This document shows positions 35,601 to 46,427 of a DNA stretch of 64,000 nucleotides, one piece after another (the stretch's first letter is position 1; each line of letters begins with the position of its first letter). The translations under genes were made by a program, and so were the position numbers. This stretch comes from Hyparrhenia diplandra (Eukaryota > Streptophyta > Magnoliopsida > Poales > Poaceae). The notes beneath the pieces are model-generated. The model ran no database searches. It was given only the letters and a program-made list of their open reading frames with translations, and was not told the origin of the DNA. The DNA lies in the NCBI GenBank assembly GCA_015847255.1, contig JADLZK010000403.1, positions 248,001-312,000 of the forward strand. Direction: 5' to 3'.

Positions 35601-36163
35601 TCGTTCAGGAGCTGGCTCAGGCGCACGGCAGAACCGCCGCCACTGTAATGGAGCTGCTCTAGAATTCGTTGGACCAGCGCCTCCACCTCCTGCTCCCTCA
35701 CGGCACGGTAAGCCCGCACTCGGCGGGCCAAGGAGGTGGCGCACGGTGATCTTGCGGGCGGCGCGCCAGTAGGGGCCGTGCGGCGCGAAGGCGATGTCTG
35801 TGCAGCCGTACAGAAGCTTCCTGGGGACGGTGAGCGAGGGGCGGCTGGCGAACACATGGTCCAGCACCTGCAGCACCTCCCGCGCGGCGGACGCCGAGGA
35901 TACGACGACGGTAGGCACCCGGCCGAGGCGGATGAGCATGACGGGGCCGTGCGCCGCAGCGAGTGAATGCAGCGAGCGGTGCGGGAGGCTGCCGATCTGG
36001 TGGAGGTTGCCGATGAGTGGGAACCCCGCGGGGAGGGCGGCAGGCGGTTGCCATTGGGAACCTTGCTGCGGTGACCACCAAACAGTTTGTTGCCAGCTGC
36101 GAAAACGTATGCGAGGATGATGAAAACAAACACGAGGATGCTGATTGCGGTTATGTTCTCCAT
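32656..36163 (-). CDS. Cytochrome P450, CYP71 clan, two exons, apparent frameshifts
   Basis: Exon 1 is complement 35,225-36,163 (donor GAG|GTAAAAT) and exon 2 is complement 32,656-33,286 (acceptor GCAG|GACCTG). The protein has an N-terminal membrane anchor (MENITAISILVFVFIILAYV), a basic segment and Pro-rich hinge, C-helix WRAARK, I-helix FGAGTEAT, K-helix KETLRLH, FRPERF and the haem loop FGAGRRMCPG (about 32,829-32,856). A single intron just before the I-helix is usual for CYP71-clan genes. Such ER-bound enzymes oxidise terpenoids, among other substrates. In the I-helix, the usual Thr of AGx(D/E)T is Ala (GTEAT). Small shifts occur near 36,022-36,040, 35,719-35,735 and in a G run at 33,054-33,058. 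Since the correct frame resumes each time, they may be assembly errors. The substrate cannot be inferred. Confidence 0.85.
33446..33680. mobile_element. Stowaway MITE in the P450 intron
   Basis: Ends CTCACTCCGTCCCA and, on the right, TGGGACGAGGGAG, flanked by TA (33,444-33,445 and 33,681-33,682). The 235-bp non-coding AT-rich interior fits a Stowaway (Tc1/mariner) MITE. Confidence 0.8.
34142..35026. mobile_element. CACTA-type non-autonomous element in the P450 intron
   Basis: The left end CACTACCGGATTCC is matched by a decayed right end ATTTCCGGTCGCATG (expected CCGGTAGTG). The interior carries many direct and inverted copies of CTCGGCAAA/TTTGCCGAG, the subterminal repeats where CACTA transposase binds. 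No transposase frame is present. The 3-bp target duplication is not clear because the right end is mutated. Confidence 0.7.
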
Positions 36164-36227
36164 TTTTGGCAAATTAATTAGTTGTGCATTTTGCATACAA
36201 CAGACACGTTCAGCCACATATATGCTC

Positions 36228-36235
36228 TATTTATA
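36228..36235 (-). promoter_or_regulatory. TATA box of the P450 gene
   Basis: TATAAATA on the minus strand, 65-72 bases upstream of the ATG at 36,163, a normal plant distance. The sequence between is AT-rich leader. Confidence 0.6.
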
Positions 36236-36950
36236 CAGTTTGCGTGCCAACCGACTTGTCATGGTCATGCCAAACTATGCATGCATGTTCAGTGATAACT
36301 GATGAGGGTCCTAGCTCATTGGCATCTTCACGTGTTTGGGAATTGGATTTCATAACTGTTAGTTCAATTATTGTTTTCTTCTTTTACTCAAATTCCTAAT
36401 TCTTCCCATTTGTCAACATAATTTCAATTTGCAGTGTTTATGCAGTAACAATAAATTCAGAACACAGTATCATTTGGTAATTACTTGTGCCTTCATAACT
36501 GACAGTTCATTTCTAGTTTCATTTTGGAATATTGATTTTACTATGCATATTTTTTAAGATTTTTTTACTCTAATTGTTAAAGTCATAGTTTTTTGGTTGC
36601 AAATCATACAACCAAAACAAGTATATGGTTTTCTAATCAAGCATAAAAAGTTATACAAAAACAAAATGAGGATGAAGTTACCATTATCTGTGATGAGCCA
36701 TTGCTAGGAGTTTTTGTATTAACAATCACGTTGCTCACCAGTAAAAGAATATCTATAACCTGGTTTTAGTTCCTGTTGTAGTAGTGGCTCAGATTAGAAG
36801 TGTGCATGGTAAGTCGGGTGTGCACTAGATATGTTCTCTTCATATAGATAGTTGACAGGTCAACAAGATTTAATCACACATTTTACTAGTCTGCATTTAT
36901 TAGTCAGATGTGACCGGACCTAGTTGCGGCTAGTCGTTATCCCTACTCAA
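36236..36950. other. AT-rich intergenic sequence upstream of the P450
   Basis: No frame, RNA gene or repeat recognised. It probably contains distal promoter sequence of the P450. Confidence 0.35.
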
Positions 36951-36952
36951 TA

Positions 36953-37232
36953 CTATCTCTGTCCCTAAATAAATAGATTACTAGAGTTGTTTAACTCAAA
37001 ATTTTGAACTTTGATCAAATTTCTAGAAAACATTAAGATTTAAAGTATCAAATTAGTATTATTGATTTATTGTAGAATATATTTTTGTAAGAAGTTTGTT
37101 TTATTCCATAGATGATATTATTTTTTCTATATAGTTAGTCAAAACTTCTTTTGACTGGCACGGATTCTAGAATTTTTTTTTTTTTTTTGAGGGGACGGAT
37201 TCTAGAAATTGATTTGTTTGGGACAGACGGAA
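36953..37232. mobile_element. Stowaway MITE with a tiny retro-insertion
   Basis: Left end CTATCTCTGTCCCTAAAT and right end TTGGGACAGACGGAA are inverted, with TA on both sides (36,951-36,952 and 37,233-37,234). The interior is AT-rich and non-coding. Its right part is interrupted by a 22-bp oligo(T) insertion (37,173-37,194). Confidence 0.75.
37173..37194 (-). mobile_element. 22-bp oligo(A) retroposon stub with 13-bp target duplication
   Basis: Sixteen T followed by GAGGGG are flanked by two identical copies of ACGGATTCTAGAA (37,160-37,172 and 37,195-37,207). On the minus strand this is a few bases plus a poly(A) tail between long target duplications, the signature of a very 5'-truncated LINE or SINE insertion. 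Confidence 0.65.
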
Positions 37233-37234
37233 TA

Positions 37235-37737
37235 CTGTTACGAGGGATGGGTGGAGTTAGGCAGGTGGTTAGTTGGTGGACGTTCACATGTTGGGCTCAG
37301 GTGGTTGGTTGGTTAGTTGGTTCGGGGACATACACGATTGATCATGCTCAACAATATATACTGTACTAGTCTAAGTTAGTAATGTCTTTTTTGAAACAAA
37401 GTTAGTAAATGTCTTTGTTTCTAATGATCCTCAATCGCATGCACTGATCTCTCTCATTCTTTGAAAAACTGAATGAATCACATTTTGTTTTTCTCTTGTG
37501 CTGTAGTTGCATTGATTAGTCTCAAGGACTTAGTTGTTGGCCTTCTAGAAATATCAAGGAACAAGATGTAATAATCCCATGTCACCTATCATTTTTACCA
37601 ATAGATGCTTCCAGGTCCACTTTCATTGAATAGAATAGAATGCGCAGCAGTGTACCATGCTGTAGCAAGTAGGTGCATATACTTATTTCCCCTCACAAGT
37701 CACAAGGATTTTGTATGGTCTAAAGTACTGAGACCTC
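37235..37737. other. Intergenic sequence upstream of the microRNA locus
   Basis: No coding frame supported. It likely includes the distal promoter of the miR2118-like transcript. Confidence 0.35.
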
Positions 37738-37744
37738 ATATATA
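37738..37744 (+). promoter_or_regulatory. TATA element of the miR2118-like transcript
   Basis: ATATATA followed about 35 bp later by a pyrimidine-rich patch (TCTCTCTCTCTATTC, 37,776-37,790), a layout common in plant Pol II promoters. The hairpin begins about 70 bp further. Part of this block (TTTTGTATGGTCT, CTTCATCAGTTCAG) recurs next to the second, decayed unit. Confidence 0.4.
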
Positions 37745-37815
37745 CCACAGAATATAATAGCCTTCATCAGTTCAGTCTCTCTCTCTATTCTTGCTGTACT
37801 AGGCCAGTAAGCCGG

Positions 37816-37965
37816 GAAGAGGAAGAAAGAGAATATCTAAGAGCGGTGGGAATGGGAACATGGAGGAAAGCATGAAAACGATTGGATAAAGACATTTGTC
37901 TCAATGTTTTCCGGATGCCTCCCATTCCTACAATTCTTAGGTGCTCCTTCCTCTTCCTTTGACTT
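37816..37965 (+). ncRNA. MIR2118: miR2118-family microRNA precursor
   Basis: The 3' arm contains a 22-nt segment at 37,909-37,930 that starts TTCCGG and continues ATGCCTCCCATTCCTA. This matches grass miR2118, as I remember the family, except at one or two variable 5' positions. The 5' arm (star about 37,847-37,868, GGGAATGGGAACATGGAGG) pairs with it at both ends around a central internal loop. Pairing extends outward (GAGGAAGAAAGAGAAT...TCTAAGAG with CTTAGG...CTTCCTCTTCC), giving a stem of about 60 bp with a roughly 39-nt loop. In grasses, miR2118 guides AGO cleavage of long non-coding RNAs to start 21-nt phasiRNAs in premeiotic anthers. In eudicots the miR482/2118 group targets NLR mRNAs. 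Confidence 0.8.
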
Positions 37966-38027
37966 GCAAAATTGTTCTAGTCAAGGAAACACATGCCAAA
38001 GTGAAGGATTAAATGATGAGACGAGAG

Positions 38028-38261
38028 TGGGGAACCAAGGAAGTGGAAGAAAGAGAATGTCTAAGAGCAGTAGGAAAGAGAAACGGGATGATATTCCTTT
38101 CAAATCTACATCCATAGACATTCTGTCATTTGTTTCGCAAATGACATAGAAGTTAGTGCGGAAGCCTTCAAATTCTTCATGAGATTCAGATATCAGCCTT
38201 TCAAATTTTGTATGGTCTTCATCAGTTCAGAATCTCATGAAGAATTTGAAGGCATCCGCAC
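38028..38261 (+). repeat. Decayed second miR2118-like unit and adjacent inverted repeat
   Basis: 38,041-38,078 repeats the first unit's 5' arm (GAAGAAAGAGAATGTCTAAG, then AGCAGTAGGAA) about 220 bp downstream, but no matching mature arm follows. At 38,156-38,190 and 38,227-38,261 a 34-35-bp inverted repeat begins GTGCGGAAGCCTTCAAATTC and its partner ends GAATTTGAAGGCATCCGCAC. It forms a strong hairpin with a roughly 36-bp loop. The motif CTTCATCAGTTCAG occurs at about 37,762 and 38,217, and inverted at 38,284. This looks like a rearranged tandem copy of the microRNA unit. Confidence 0.5.
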
Positions 38262-38489
38262 TATTCTTATGAGAGGCTGTTATCTGAACTGATGAAGGAG
38301 GTGCCCGACTGAGATGACCGTTGGGCGATAAGGCGACGCGTTGGGGCCTCCCACGCCGCCCGGCGGCGGCGGCGGCACTGGGCGCCGCCCGGAGCCAACC
38401 CTCCCCTCAGCCCGGTGCGCCCCAGCCTATCCTCTCCCCCTCCTCTATTGTTAAAAATCGGAGGTGCAGTCAATACCTATACTGTGCAC

Positions 38490-39420
38490 GGAAACCTCTA
38501 TTTACATCGCGGTGGCCGCCACGACAAGCGAAGAGGACAAGAGCCGCAGCCCGACGCCTCTCTCGGCGCCCAGCGAGCCCGTCACCGAGATGAGGCGCCG
38601 CAACTCGAGGTCGTGCTCGAGGAGGCAGGGCGCGCCGGCTCGGCGCATCCACGGCGCCCGTTCCTTCTCGCTTCGAGCTCCGACCTCGGTGCGAAGTACA
38701 ACGGGAGACCGATCCCGCCACGGCTCGAGGACTATCACCTCGGATGTCAGGTGGAGGCGCCGGCGGCGACTACTTCATCATCCGCAACCTCCCGCTCTAT
38801 CTTGCGGGACTCGGCGCTCGGCTTGAGCACTGCCGGAGGGCACCATCCGCGGCCCCGGCGGACTTGCGCGACGTCTTCGTCGGCAACTTCCGGGCACCCT
38901 ACACCAGGCCGAGCACGACATGGGACTGGCGGGTGCAAGCGAGAAGAAGGGGAGAGCTTCTTAGCGACTACATCGAGGCGCTTCTCCAAGCTCTGCAACA
39001 ACCTCTCCGAGGCCTCCGACTCGAGATCATCACCGCGTTCACCTTCGGTACCACTGCGAGAGCACGATCCATGATTTCGGCGTCCGGGAAGACCCGGACC
39101 GTGAAGGAGCTCCTCGACCTCGCCACACGCCACGGCGGGGAGAAGACGCCGTCTCCGCGGTCACCGGTCGGGGGCAAGTCCAAGGCCGCCGCCGGGTCCG
39201 AGGGGTCGGTTCACGCAGCGCGTAAGAAGAAGAACAAGAAGAACAAGCGCCCCCGCACGATGACGATGACGACGAAGTTCGTGGCCATGGCGACAAGCGC
39301 AAAGCCGGCCCTAAGGGAGGCAAGAACTTCGCCCCCAAGGAGCACTTCAACAAGATGCTTTCGAGGCCCCGCGGTCCGCACCACGAGGGTCCTGTCAAGC
39401 ACAAGATGAAGGACTCGCCG
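38490..39420 (+). pseudogene. gag: Gypsy gag, frameshifted
   Basis: Segments NLPLYLAGLGARLEH, RDVFVGNFRAPYTRPS and IITAFTFGTT follow the order of plant Gypsy gag (retrotrans_gag) domains. A Lys-rich region (KKKNKKNKRPR, about 39,225) and NKMLSRPRGPHHEGPVKHKM-like sequence follow. Frames change several times. Gag assembles the particle. Confidence 0.7.
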
Positions 39421-40200
39421 CCTCATGAAGAAGCACGTGATGGGCACACCGCGGGGGTGGCGACAAGGATGACGGGCGAGGATGCCGCGAAGGCAGCCCC
39501 GGAGTTCGAGGGCGACGTCTACATCGAGGACGGCGCCGTCAACGTCTTCTTCGGCGAGCACCCGGCCACGAGTCCAAGCGCCGTCCGAAGCTCACCCGCT
39601 GTGAGGTCCTCTTCACCGAGCGGCGATGCCCGCCTACCTCAAGTGGTCGAGCACCGGCGATCACCTTCGACAAAGGCGGATCATCCACGACACATCCGTA
39701 CCGGGGAGGTACCCGCTTGTCGTCGACCCCATCGCCGGCACCAAAGCGCCTCGGCAAGGTGGCGATGGATGGAGGCAGCGGCCTCAACCTCCTCTACATC
39801 CCGCGCTCCAAGCCCTCGGCATCCCCAAGGCGGCTCCGTCCCTCACGGATCCGATCCGCGACATGGTGCGGGGGAAGCGGATGGTCTGCTCGGCGGATCG
39901 ACCTCCCGTCACCTTCGGCACCGGACAACCGCCAAGGAGGTCCTCACGTTCGAGGTGCTCCCGTTCGGGAACGCCTACCACGCCGCTCTTGGGGCGGCCG
40001 TGCTATCACGCCGGGGTTCATGGCCGTCCCCAACTACACCTACCTCAAGCTCAGATTCCGGGACGAAGAAGGGGTCATCACCGTCGACTCCACCTTCGAG
40101 CACGCCTTGGCTGCGAGGCCGCCACCGCCCAATCACGCCGACGCCGCGGTCGAGATCGGCGAGATCTTTGCCCAAAATGACGGCCGGTCGGGCGCCGGGG
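39421..40200 (+). pseudogene. Gypsy gag C-terminus and aspartic protease
   Basis: GDVYIEDGAVNVFFGEHPA (about 39,508-39,565) and then the protease active site in LGKVAMDGGSGLNLLYI (about 39,750-39,800). MAVPNYTYLKLRF lies near 40,020. These are in the usual order for Tat-type Gypsy polyproteins. Small indels split the frames. Confidence 0.65.
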
Positions 40201-40639
40201 ACTCCCCTGAGCTCAAGAAGGTGGCAAGCACGAGCTCATCCGACGAGCTCAAGAAGATGGGGAGCTCGAGCTCATCGGTGAGAGCACGAGAAGGTCGCGG
40301 GCACGTTCGAGCCCGAGAAGGACGCCAAGGAGGTCGAGGTCAACAAGGATGGGCGCACCCTCTGCGTGGGGTCCGAGCTCACCCCCAAAGGAAAGCGAGC
40401 TCATCGACTTCCTCCGCACGAACCTCGATGTATTCATTCACGTGGAGGGCCTCGGATATGCCGGGCATACCGAGGGAAGTCGCCGAGCACTCCTTGAACA
40501 TTAAACCCGGCCTCGGCCGGCGGTGAAGCAAAGGCTTAGACGTTTCGACGACGCTCGGACGCCGGGCAATCGCCGAGGAGATAGATAAGCTCTTAGCCGT
40601 AGGTTTATCAAGGAGGTGCATCATCGAGTGGATAGCCAA

Positions 40640-41700
40640 CCCCTGTACTAGTTAAGAAGAAGAATGGGAAATGGAGAATGTGTGTTGATTACGGGTCTCA
40701 ACAAGGCATGCCCAAAGGATCTGTTTCCTTTGTCGGCGCATCGACCAAATCGTTGACTCCACCTCGGGTGCGAGGGCGCTCTGTTTTTCTCGGCGCCTTC
40801 GCCCGGCTACCACGGTCGCGATGAGCAGCTCGATCAGCTCGCCACCTCCTTTATCACTCCGTTTGGCGATTCTCATTGCGTAACGATGCCCGCCGGGTTT
40901 GAAAAAACGCTAGCGCCACCTTCCAAAGGTGCATGCGAAGAAGGTCTTCAAGGAGCTCCTCGGAAAGCTCGAAGAAGCGCACGTCGACGACATCGTTGTC
41001 AAAACAAAGCGCTCCGAGAGCTCATACCCGACCTCGAAAAGGTCTTTGCCAAACTCGAGTTCGAGTCAAGCTCAACCCCGAAAAATGTGTCTTCGGGTCC
41101 CCGAGGGAAGGCTGCTTGGCTTCATCATCTCGAACAGCGGCATCGAAGCTAACCCGAGAAAATCACCGCCATCACGGTATGGGGCCGATTAAGAACGTCA
41201 AGAGTGTGCGGCGGCTCCACGGTATCTCGCCGCCCTCGATCGGTTCATAGCTCGGCTTGGGGAGCGCGATCTCCCTCTACAAGCCGCCGAAGAAGACCGG
41301 CGCTTCACTTGACCGGCGAAGCCCAGCAAGCTTTTGACTCGGTAGGCGGCTCCTCACCAATCCGCCCGTGCTCGTCGCTCCTACGCCCGATGAGCCGATC
41401 CTCCTCTACATCTCGGCAACCTCGAAGGTTGTGAGCACCGCGCTTGTCATCGAGAGAGGGAAGAGGAGGGGCACGCGCTCAAAGTCCAGCGTCGGTGTAC
41501 TTCATTAGCGAAGTCCTCTCCGACACCAAGACTCGGTACTCGCAGCTCGAAAAGCTCATATACGCTGCGATCACTCGGCGCAAGCTGAGACACTACTTCG
41601 ACTCCCACCCCGTCACGATCATCTCCAAATACCTCCTTGGCGAGTTCATCCGCGGCCCCGAGGTCACGGGCCGCATGGCCAAGTCGCGCTATCGACCTCG
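40640..41700 (+). pseudogene. Gypsy reverse transcriptase and RNase H
   Basis: RT begins VKKKNGKWRMCVDY (about 40,648). The catalytic box at 40,980-40,991 reads HVDD instead of the usual YVDD, in AHVDDIVVKTK. RNase H shows VYFISEVLSDTKTRYSQLEK (about 41,490-41,550). The plus-strand similarity ends near 41,700 without an integrase core. Multiple shifts are present, so it is a dead copy. Confidence 0.75.
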
Positions 41701-41759
41701 AGCTCCTACACCTAGTCTTGTGCGGGATGGTCTTGGAGCGCCGACTCCGGCGGGGGATC

Positions 41760-43392
41760 CTGAGTGGCCTCCCGCGCCTCGGCGGGCTGCTCAACACCTT
41801 CATCTCGGCGGCAAGAAGAGGTGCGAAGACATCGAGCTCATCGATGGCGAGCTTGAAGAGCTCGGTAAAGAGCAGCTCCGCGGTCTTGGCCTCGGCGGCG
41901 GCGGCCTTCCCTCTCCACCTCAACGTCAAAAAGAGGGTAATGGGCGAAGACGACACTAACCGCCTTATGAGTAACCGGTGGCGTCCTCCGTCACCTTATG
42001 AGGAATGGCCGCCACTCGCCGGACCAGATCTTCCATGTCCCCAATGCCGAGAACATCGCGAGACCACCTCGCCTCGGACCACGAGCTCGTCGCGCGCTCG
42101 CACGGAGCTTTTAAGCCTCCTCCTCGGCCTTGGCAAAGACACTCCCGGACCTCGAGGAGCTCCTTCTCGCAGGTCCACAAGCTCCGTCGCTTCCGCACGA
42201 GCTCGGACTTAGCAATCACTAAGTCGTTCGCCACCTTCTTCATGTCGGCCTCTTTGGCTCGCAGCTCGAGCTGCGTGCTTCGAGAGAGGCCTCGGTGGAG
42301 GCGAGAGCCCGATCCCGATCGGCAAGCTCCGCGTCGCCTTCAAGGAGTTCTTCTTCTCTTCTGCAAGTCAAATAGCAAATCAGAGTGTGAGCTAGGAGAT
42401 CATCAAAAAACAGACAGAAGATGGTCGCCGGCTTACTCCACAACTCGTCATAGAGCCCCTGCTCGTTATGCCAAAGAGACTGATTCTCGGCGTCGAGTCT
42501 CTCCCGCTCTGCTTCCGATGAGCGGTATAAACACCACAACTCGGCGGCTTCATCGTCATAAACTAAAACCTCATCGACGAGGTCGATCAGCTACGCATAC
42601 GGGGAAGTAAGAGGAACAGGAAACAAGAAGAGCGCTCACCCACAAGCTCGGCGTCGCGTTCACGCAGCTTCTCGGCCACTTCCTCCTTATCCTTCTGGAG
42701 CTGCTCGGCCTTCTGCTCGAGCACCGAGCGCTCGAGCTCTTTGTCCTCCAGCGCCTTGCGAAAGGACTCGAGCTCTTCCTCCATCTTCTGGCGCTGCTGC
42801 TTGTACGCCAGGTCGAGCTCCTCCTGCCGCAGGGACGCCTCGCGCAGCGCAGCGTCGACCTTCTCCTGGGCCACCCGAGCGGCGCGGTCCTCCACGTCAC
42901 GAATGTAGTTGGCAACGTCTTGCGCCCGGCCCTCCACGATCCCGGTTGAGCTGTGGCGGCCGAGCTCGTGGCACATCTCCGCACACAAGTCCGTCGGCCT
43001 CCCGACAAGGCCGCCGGCCCTCGGGGACGCCGCCGCAGCGATTGTACCCCCTAGCGGCTCCCGCAAACCCCGTCAAGACAGGATAATCGAAAGCGAGGAG
43101 AAGACGGGCAAAGAGCTCGACGACGGCCCGATCCAAACCTACGAGTCGGCGAAGGCTCTTCGGGCGGCCCCTGGCCGGGTCGACGACTCGGCTCCTCCTC
43201 CGACGACGCCCGGTCGCCCCCAAAGCCGCAATCGAGCGATCGGGGCGTGAAGACCGGTGGCGTAACCACGCCCACGCCCTGGGGGTCACGCTCGTCGCGG
43301 CTGGGCGACGGGTAGGCGGCGTGTCCTCGCCCGACCGCGCCGACGTCTGCGACCACGGCGTTATCGCCGCTTCCAAGCTCAACTCCCGCCGC
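41760..43392 (-). pseudogene. Antisense ORF of the Gypsy element, C-terminal coiled-coil part
   Basis: The minus strand encodes a long coiled coil (VAQEKVDAALREASLRQEEL, KALEDKELERSVLEQKAEQL) at 42,587-42,900. It continues through SSEAERERLDAENQSLWHNE (42,480-42,535), RREEELLEGDAELADRD (42,300-42,360) and, near 41,800, ELFKLAIDELDVFAPLLAAE. Gaps between the blocks look like introns. This matches the C-terminal half of proteins labelled putative gypsy-type transposon (PF04195) in grasses. Its function is unknown. Confidence 0.55.
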
Positions 43393-44290
43393 GCTATTGT
43401 AACACCCGTGTTTTTGGATCATTTTAAAAATCACTAAAAATTTGAACTTTTCGAATTACAACTAAAACTTGAATTATTTTCCGCTAAACCGAATCCCTAC
43501 TTTCGAAAACCCCGCACTCAAACTCTCACCATCTAGAAATAGGGAACCTTGCTTGTTGCCTGTCGAGCTTTATGGTGACCGAGGATGCAAGGTAAGCCCT
43601 AGATTTGAATTATGGAAAATATATTGCATGAGTAATGGTTTACTTAATTTTCTCTCGGGAATAAAATACGAAACATGTGTGTACCAAAAATCTATATCCG
43701 AATATTTTTACGGGCACAATAAATAACTATTCTCAACAATAAAAGTCGTGGGAATATAAAAGTGCCGTATAAATATTTACAATAGATTTACACACATAAA
43801 ATAATAAGGGAAAGGGAGAAATAGAAAGGGGAGAAAGAAAATGGAAAAGGAAAGAAGTCATGGGCTCATTTCTTCCCTCTCCTCTTTTCCCGGCCCGACC
43901 GCTCTCCTTCCCTTCCTCCCTTTCTTCCACGCGCTAATGGGCGCCCCACGGCCAAACCAGAGAGCCAGGCCCCGAGTCACGAGCTCGATCCCAGCTCTTC
44001 TCCTCTTCCTCTGTCCACCGACGTGCGGAGCCCATGGGTCGACTTCATCTCCTCCAACGCATCGCGACACACCCATCGCGGCCTTAGCCGCCTCCCCGAT
44101 CGTCACGACGGCCACAAGACGCGGCGACGGAAGGCATAGTGGAGGCGCCGGCGTCACATGGAGACGTCCGTCACCGGCGTCCCCACCTCGCGACCGACGC
44201 CGACAGAGAGCGAGCGGGGCACTCGGCCCTCCCTTCCCAACACGCCACGCACGCCGCAGTCGGCCCCGGCCCGGCATCGAGGCCGGCCAT

Positions 44291-45955
44291 CGTTGACATT
44301 TCTTAGCGCAATCAAAGGAAAAATGTATAAAACCCATCCCCAATAATAGCACGAAATGCGCCGCCGACATTCCCAAAGTAAAACCACCATGTCGGTGATC
44401 CGAGCGGAACGTCAACGGGATAGATCTTGCCATCTTAGATATTTCATCCACAAGCGCGCGGATCTATCATTGTAGCATTTCACCCGGAAGTATTTAGGGT
44501 ATCGTTATTTATATTTTCCCAAAGGAAGGCATGTGTTTATTAGCATGACATCTGAATAGAGGAACATGTGTTTGCTTAGACCAAATTGTTCATAACACGG
44601 GTAAGCGATAACGGTTTATGGATAGTGTGACACACACTTAAGAATCCACCAGCAAAGGATAAAGAAAATATATAAAGAATAAATGAATAACCTAATGGAG
44701 TAATTCTAATGTATCTAGTCATGGCCATACAAATGAATAGTTAGGATCATATGCAAACATGATTTAAGCATGGTTAGGTCTAGGATACCGGGGAGACCCC
44801 ACCAGGAAGTCTGCTTCCCACCGAGGCATTTACGAACTCCTACATCACATACGAACGTGGGGGGATTTCAAGGGACGGTCAAGGCTTGTCATGACCCGGC
44901 CGCCTACCCCTCAACCGTGGCATGCTCTCATATTCGCGGGTGTCGTAATACCCGGGCACCATGCCCGCATATCGAAAGCACTACTCTTGTCCCCCGGGAT
45001 CCCCACTCGTCGAATGGACGGACTAGAACAAGAGCAAACCCGAAGGAACAACGAACCGATATCCCACCTCTAATCAAGTTAGGCATATGATGATCGATGA
45101 AGAACTGATATGAACATGTCAAGATTATGATATGTAAACTATATGCTAGTTCATATACCAACACAAGAACATGAACAAGACTATACTCTAGTTCATAAGT
45201 TAGGCCAAGAACATAGATATAAGACTTGCAAATAGAAGAATGCTCCATTGAGAAGATATATTACCAAGGCACTTTCTTCTAGGAGACAAGCCCTCCTTGT
45301 AGCTCTTCTACTCCAAGTGCTAACCAAGAACTAAGAAGAAGTAGAAGAAGAGAGAGAGGTAGAGGTGGTAGAGAGAGGAAGAATGCTTTGGTTTCTTTGG
45401 ACTCCAAGTGGTGTGTGTTGAGAGAGGAAGAGAGGGGGACTACTTATACACTTGGAGGAGGGGCCTAAGTGCTAATTTACACCAAAACCGACACTGGTAC
45501 ACCTTCCTAATCGGACCAAACCGACCATCCCACGGCGGTAACCCCCTGAAGGAAGGTTAATGAACCGCCTCCCCGAGGTCGGGCGAAACCGCCTCGGGGA
45601 GGGTGCGGCCGCACCAAGGGGGTGCTCGCGCACCCCACAGGCTCGGCTTGGCCCAAGTCTCGGTGGGCTGGCGTCCCTCGTCTTGAAAAGTTGTGGGCGG
45701 GCTTTGCTCGCCCAATTTTGATGTTTTGGGTCGATTTGCTCTCGGGCTTGTGTTTTGCAATAACGCGCTTCCCCTGGATGGCGTACTTTTGGTCGTATTT
45801 CCCTTTGTATTTATTATAAATCTGCAAAATAAAATACTAGACACTACAAGTGGAATTTTATTAGTGATAAATGTATATGAGTATAAAATGGTATAGTTTT
45901 ACTCCCTTTATGGTAGTAAGCGATGGGAAAAATATGTCGTTGGTGACCGTCAACA
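44291..45955 (-). mobile_element. LTR (probably solo) inside the Tekay-like LTR
   Basis: Minus-strand start TGTTGACGGTCACC (right edge 45,955) and end near AAATGTCAACG (left edge 44,291), giving TGTTGAC/GTCAAC inverted ends. A TATA motif on the minus strand (GTGTATAAGTAG, about 45,443-45,454) fits an LTR promoter. Flanks are GCCAT and CCTAC, so no clean target duplication is visible. The family is not assigned. Confidence 0.5.
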
Positions 45956-46427
45956 CCTACCGCCCGCCTCGAGCGGCAAGAGCGTGGACGCGAGAATAGC
46001 GGGAAGGCGGACCGCCCTACCGAGCCGTCACGCCGAGGCCGAGCCGCGCACCCCTCGCCATCGGGCGCACAAAGACCGCCGACGACCTGACGCGGTGCCG
46101 GCCAAGCCTCCCCAATATGCCCGCCCACGCCGGAGTGAAGGCCGAGGACCGAGCTACAGCAACCGCACGGACGCCGCGGAAACACCACGCGTCGCTGGCC
46201 GCCTAAAGCCCCCGCCGCCGTCAATGGGAACAGCGGAGGCGACCATGCCTCGGCTGGTCACCGGCCGCCTTGACGCGACGTGAGAGGAGGCACCGGCGGC
46301 ACCAGGCGGCCCACGGACAAGACTAGACTGAAGAGCCGGCGGGACCACGCGGCGTTCCCTCTTCTTGCCGGAAAAATATCGGAAGCCGCGGAAGAATATC
46401 CCGCCGGCTGAGCTCCCCGCGCACGGC

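Noticed and set aside
44928..45248. A minus-strand frame rich in Leu, Val and Tyr (106 codons)
   Set aside because: Produced by a TATGAAC/TACAAG-like simple repeat inside an LTR. No domain.
44286..45960. Target duplication around the LTR at 44,291-45,955
   Set aside because: Flanks GCCAT and CCTAC share too little to count. Reported without a duplication.
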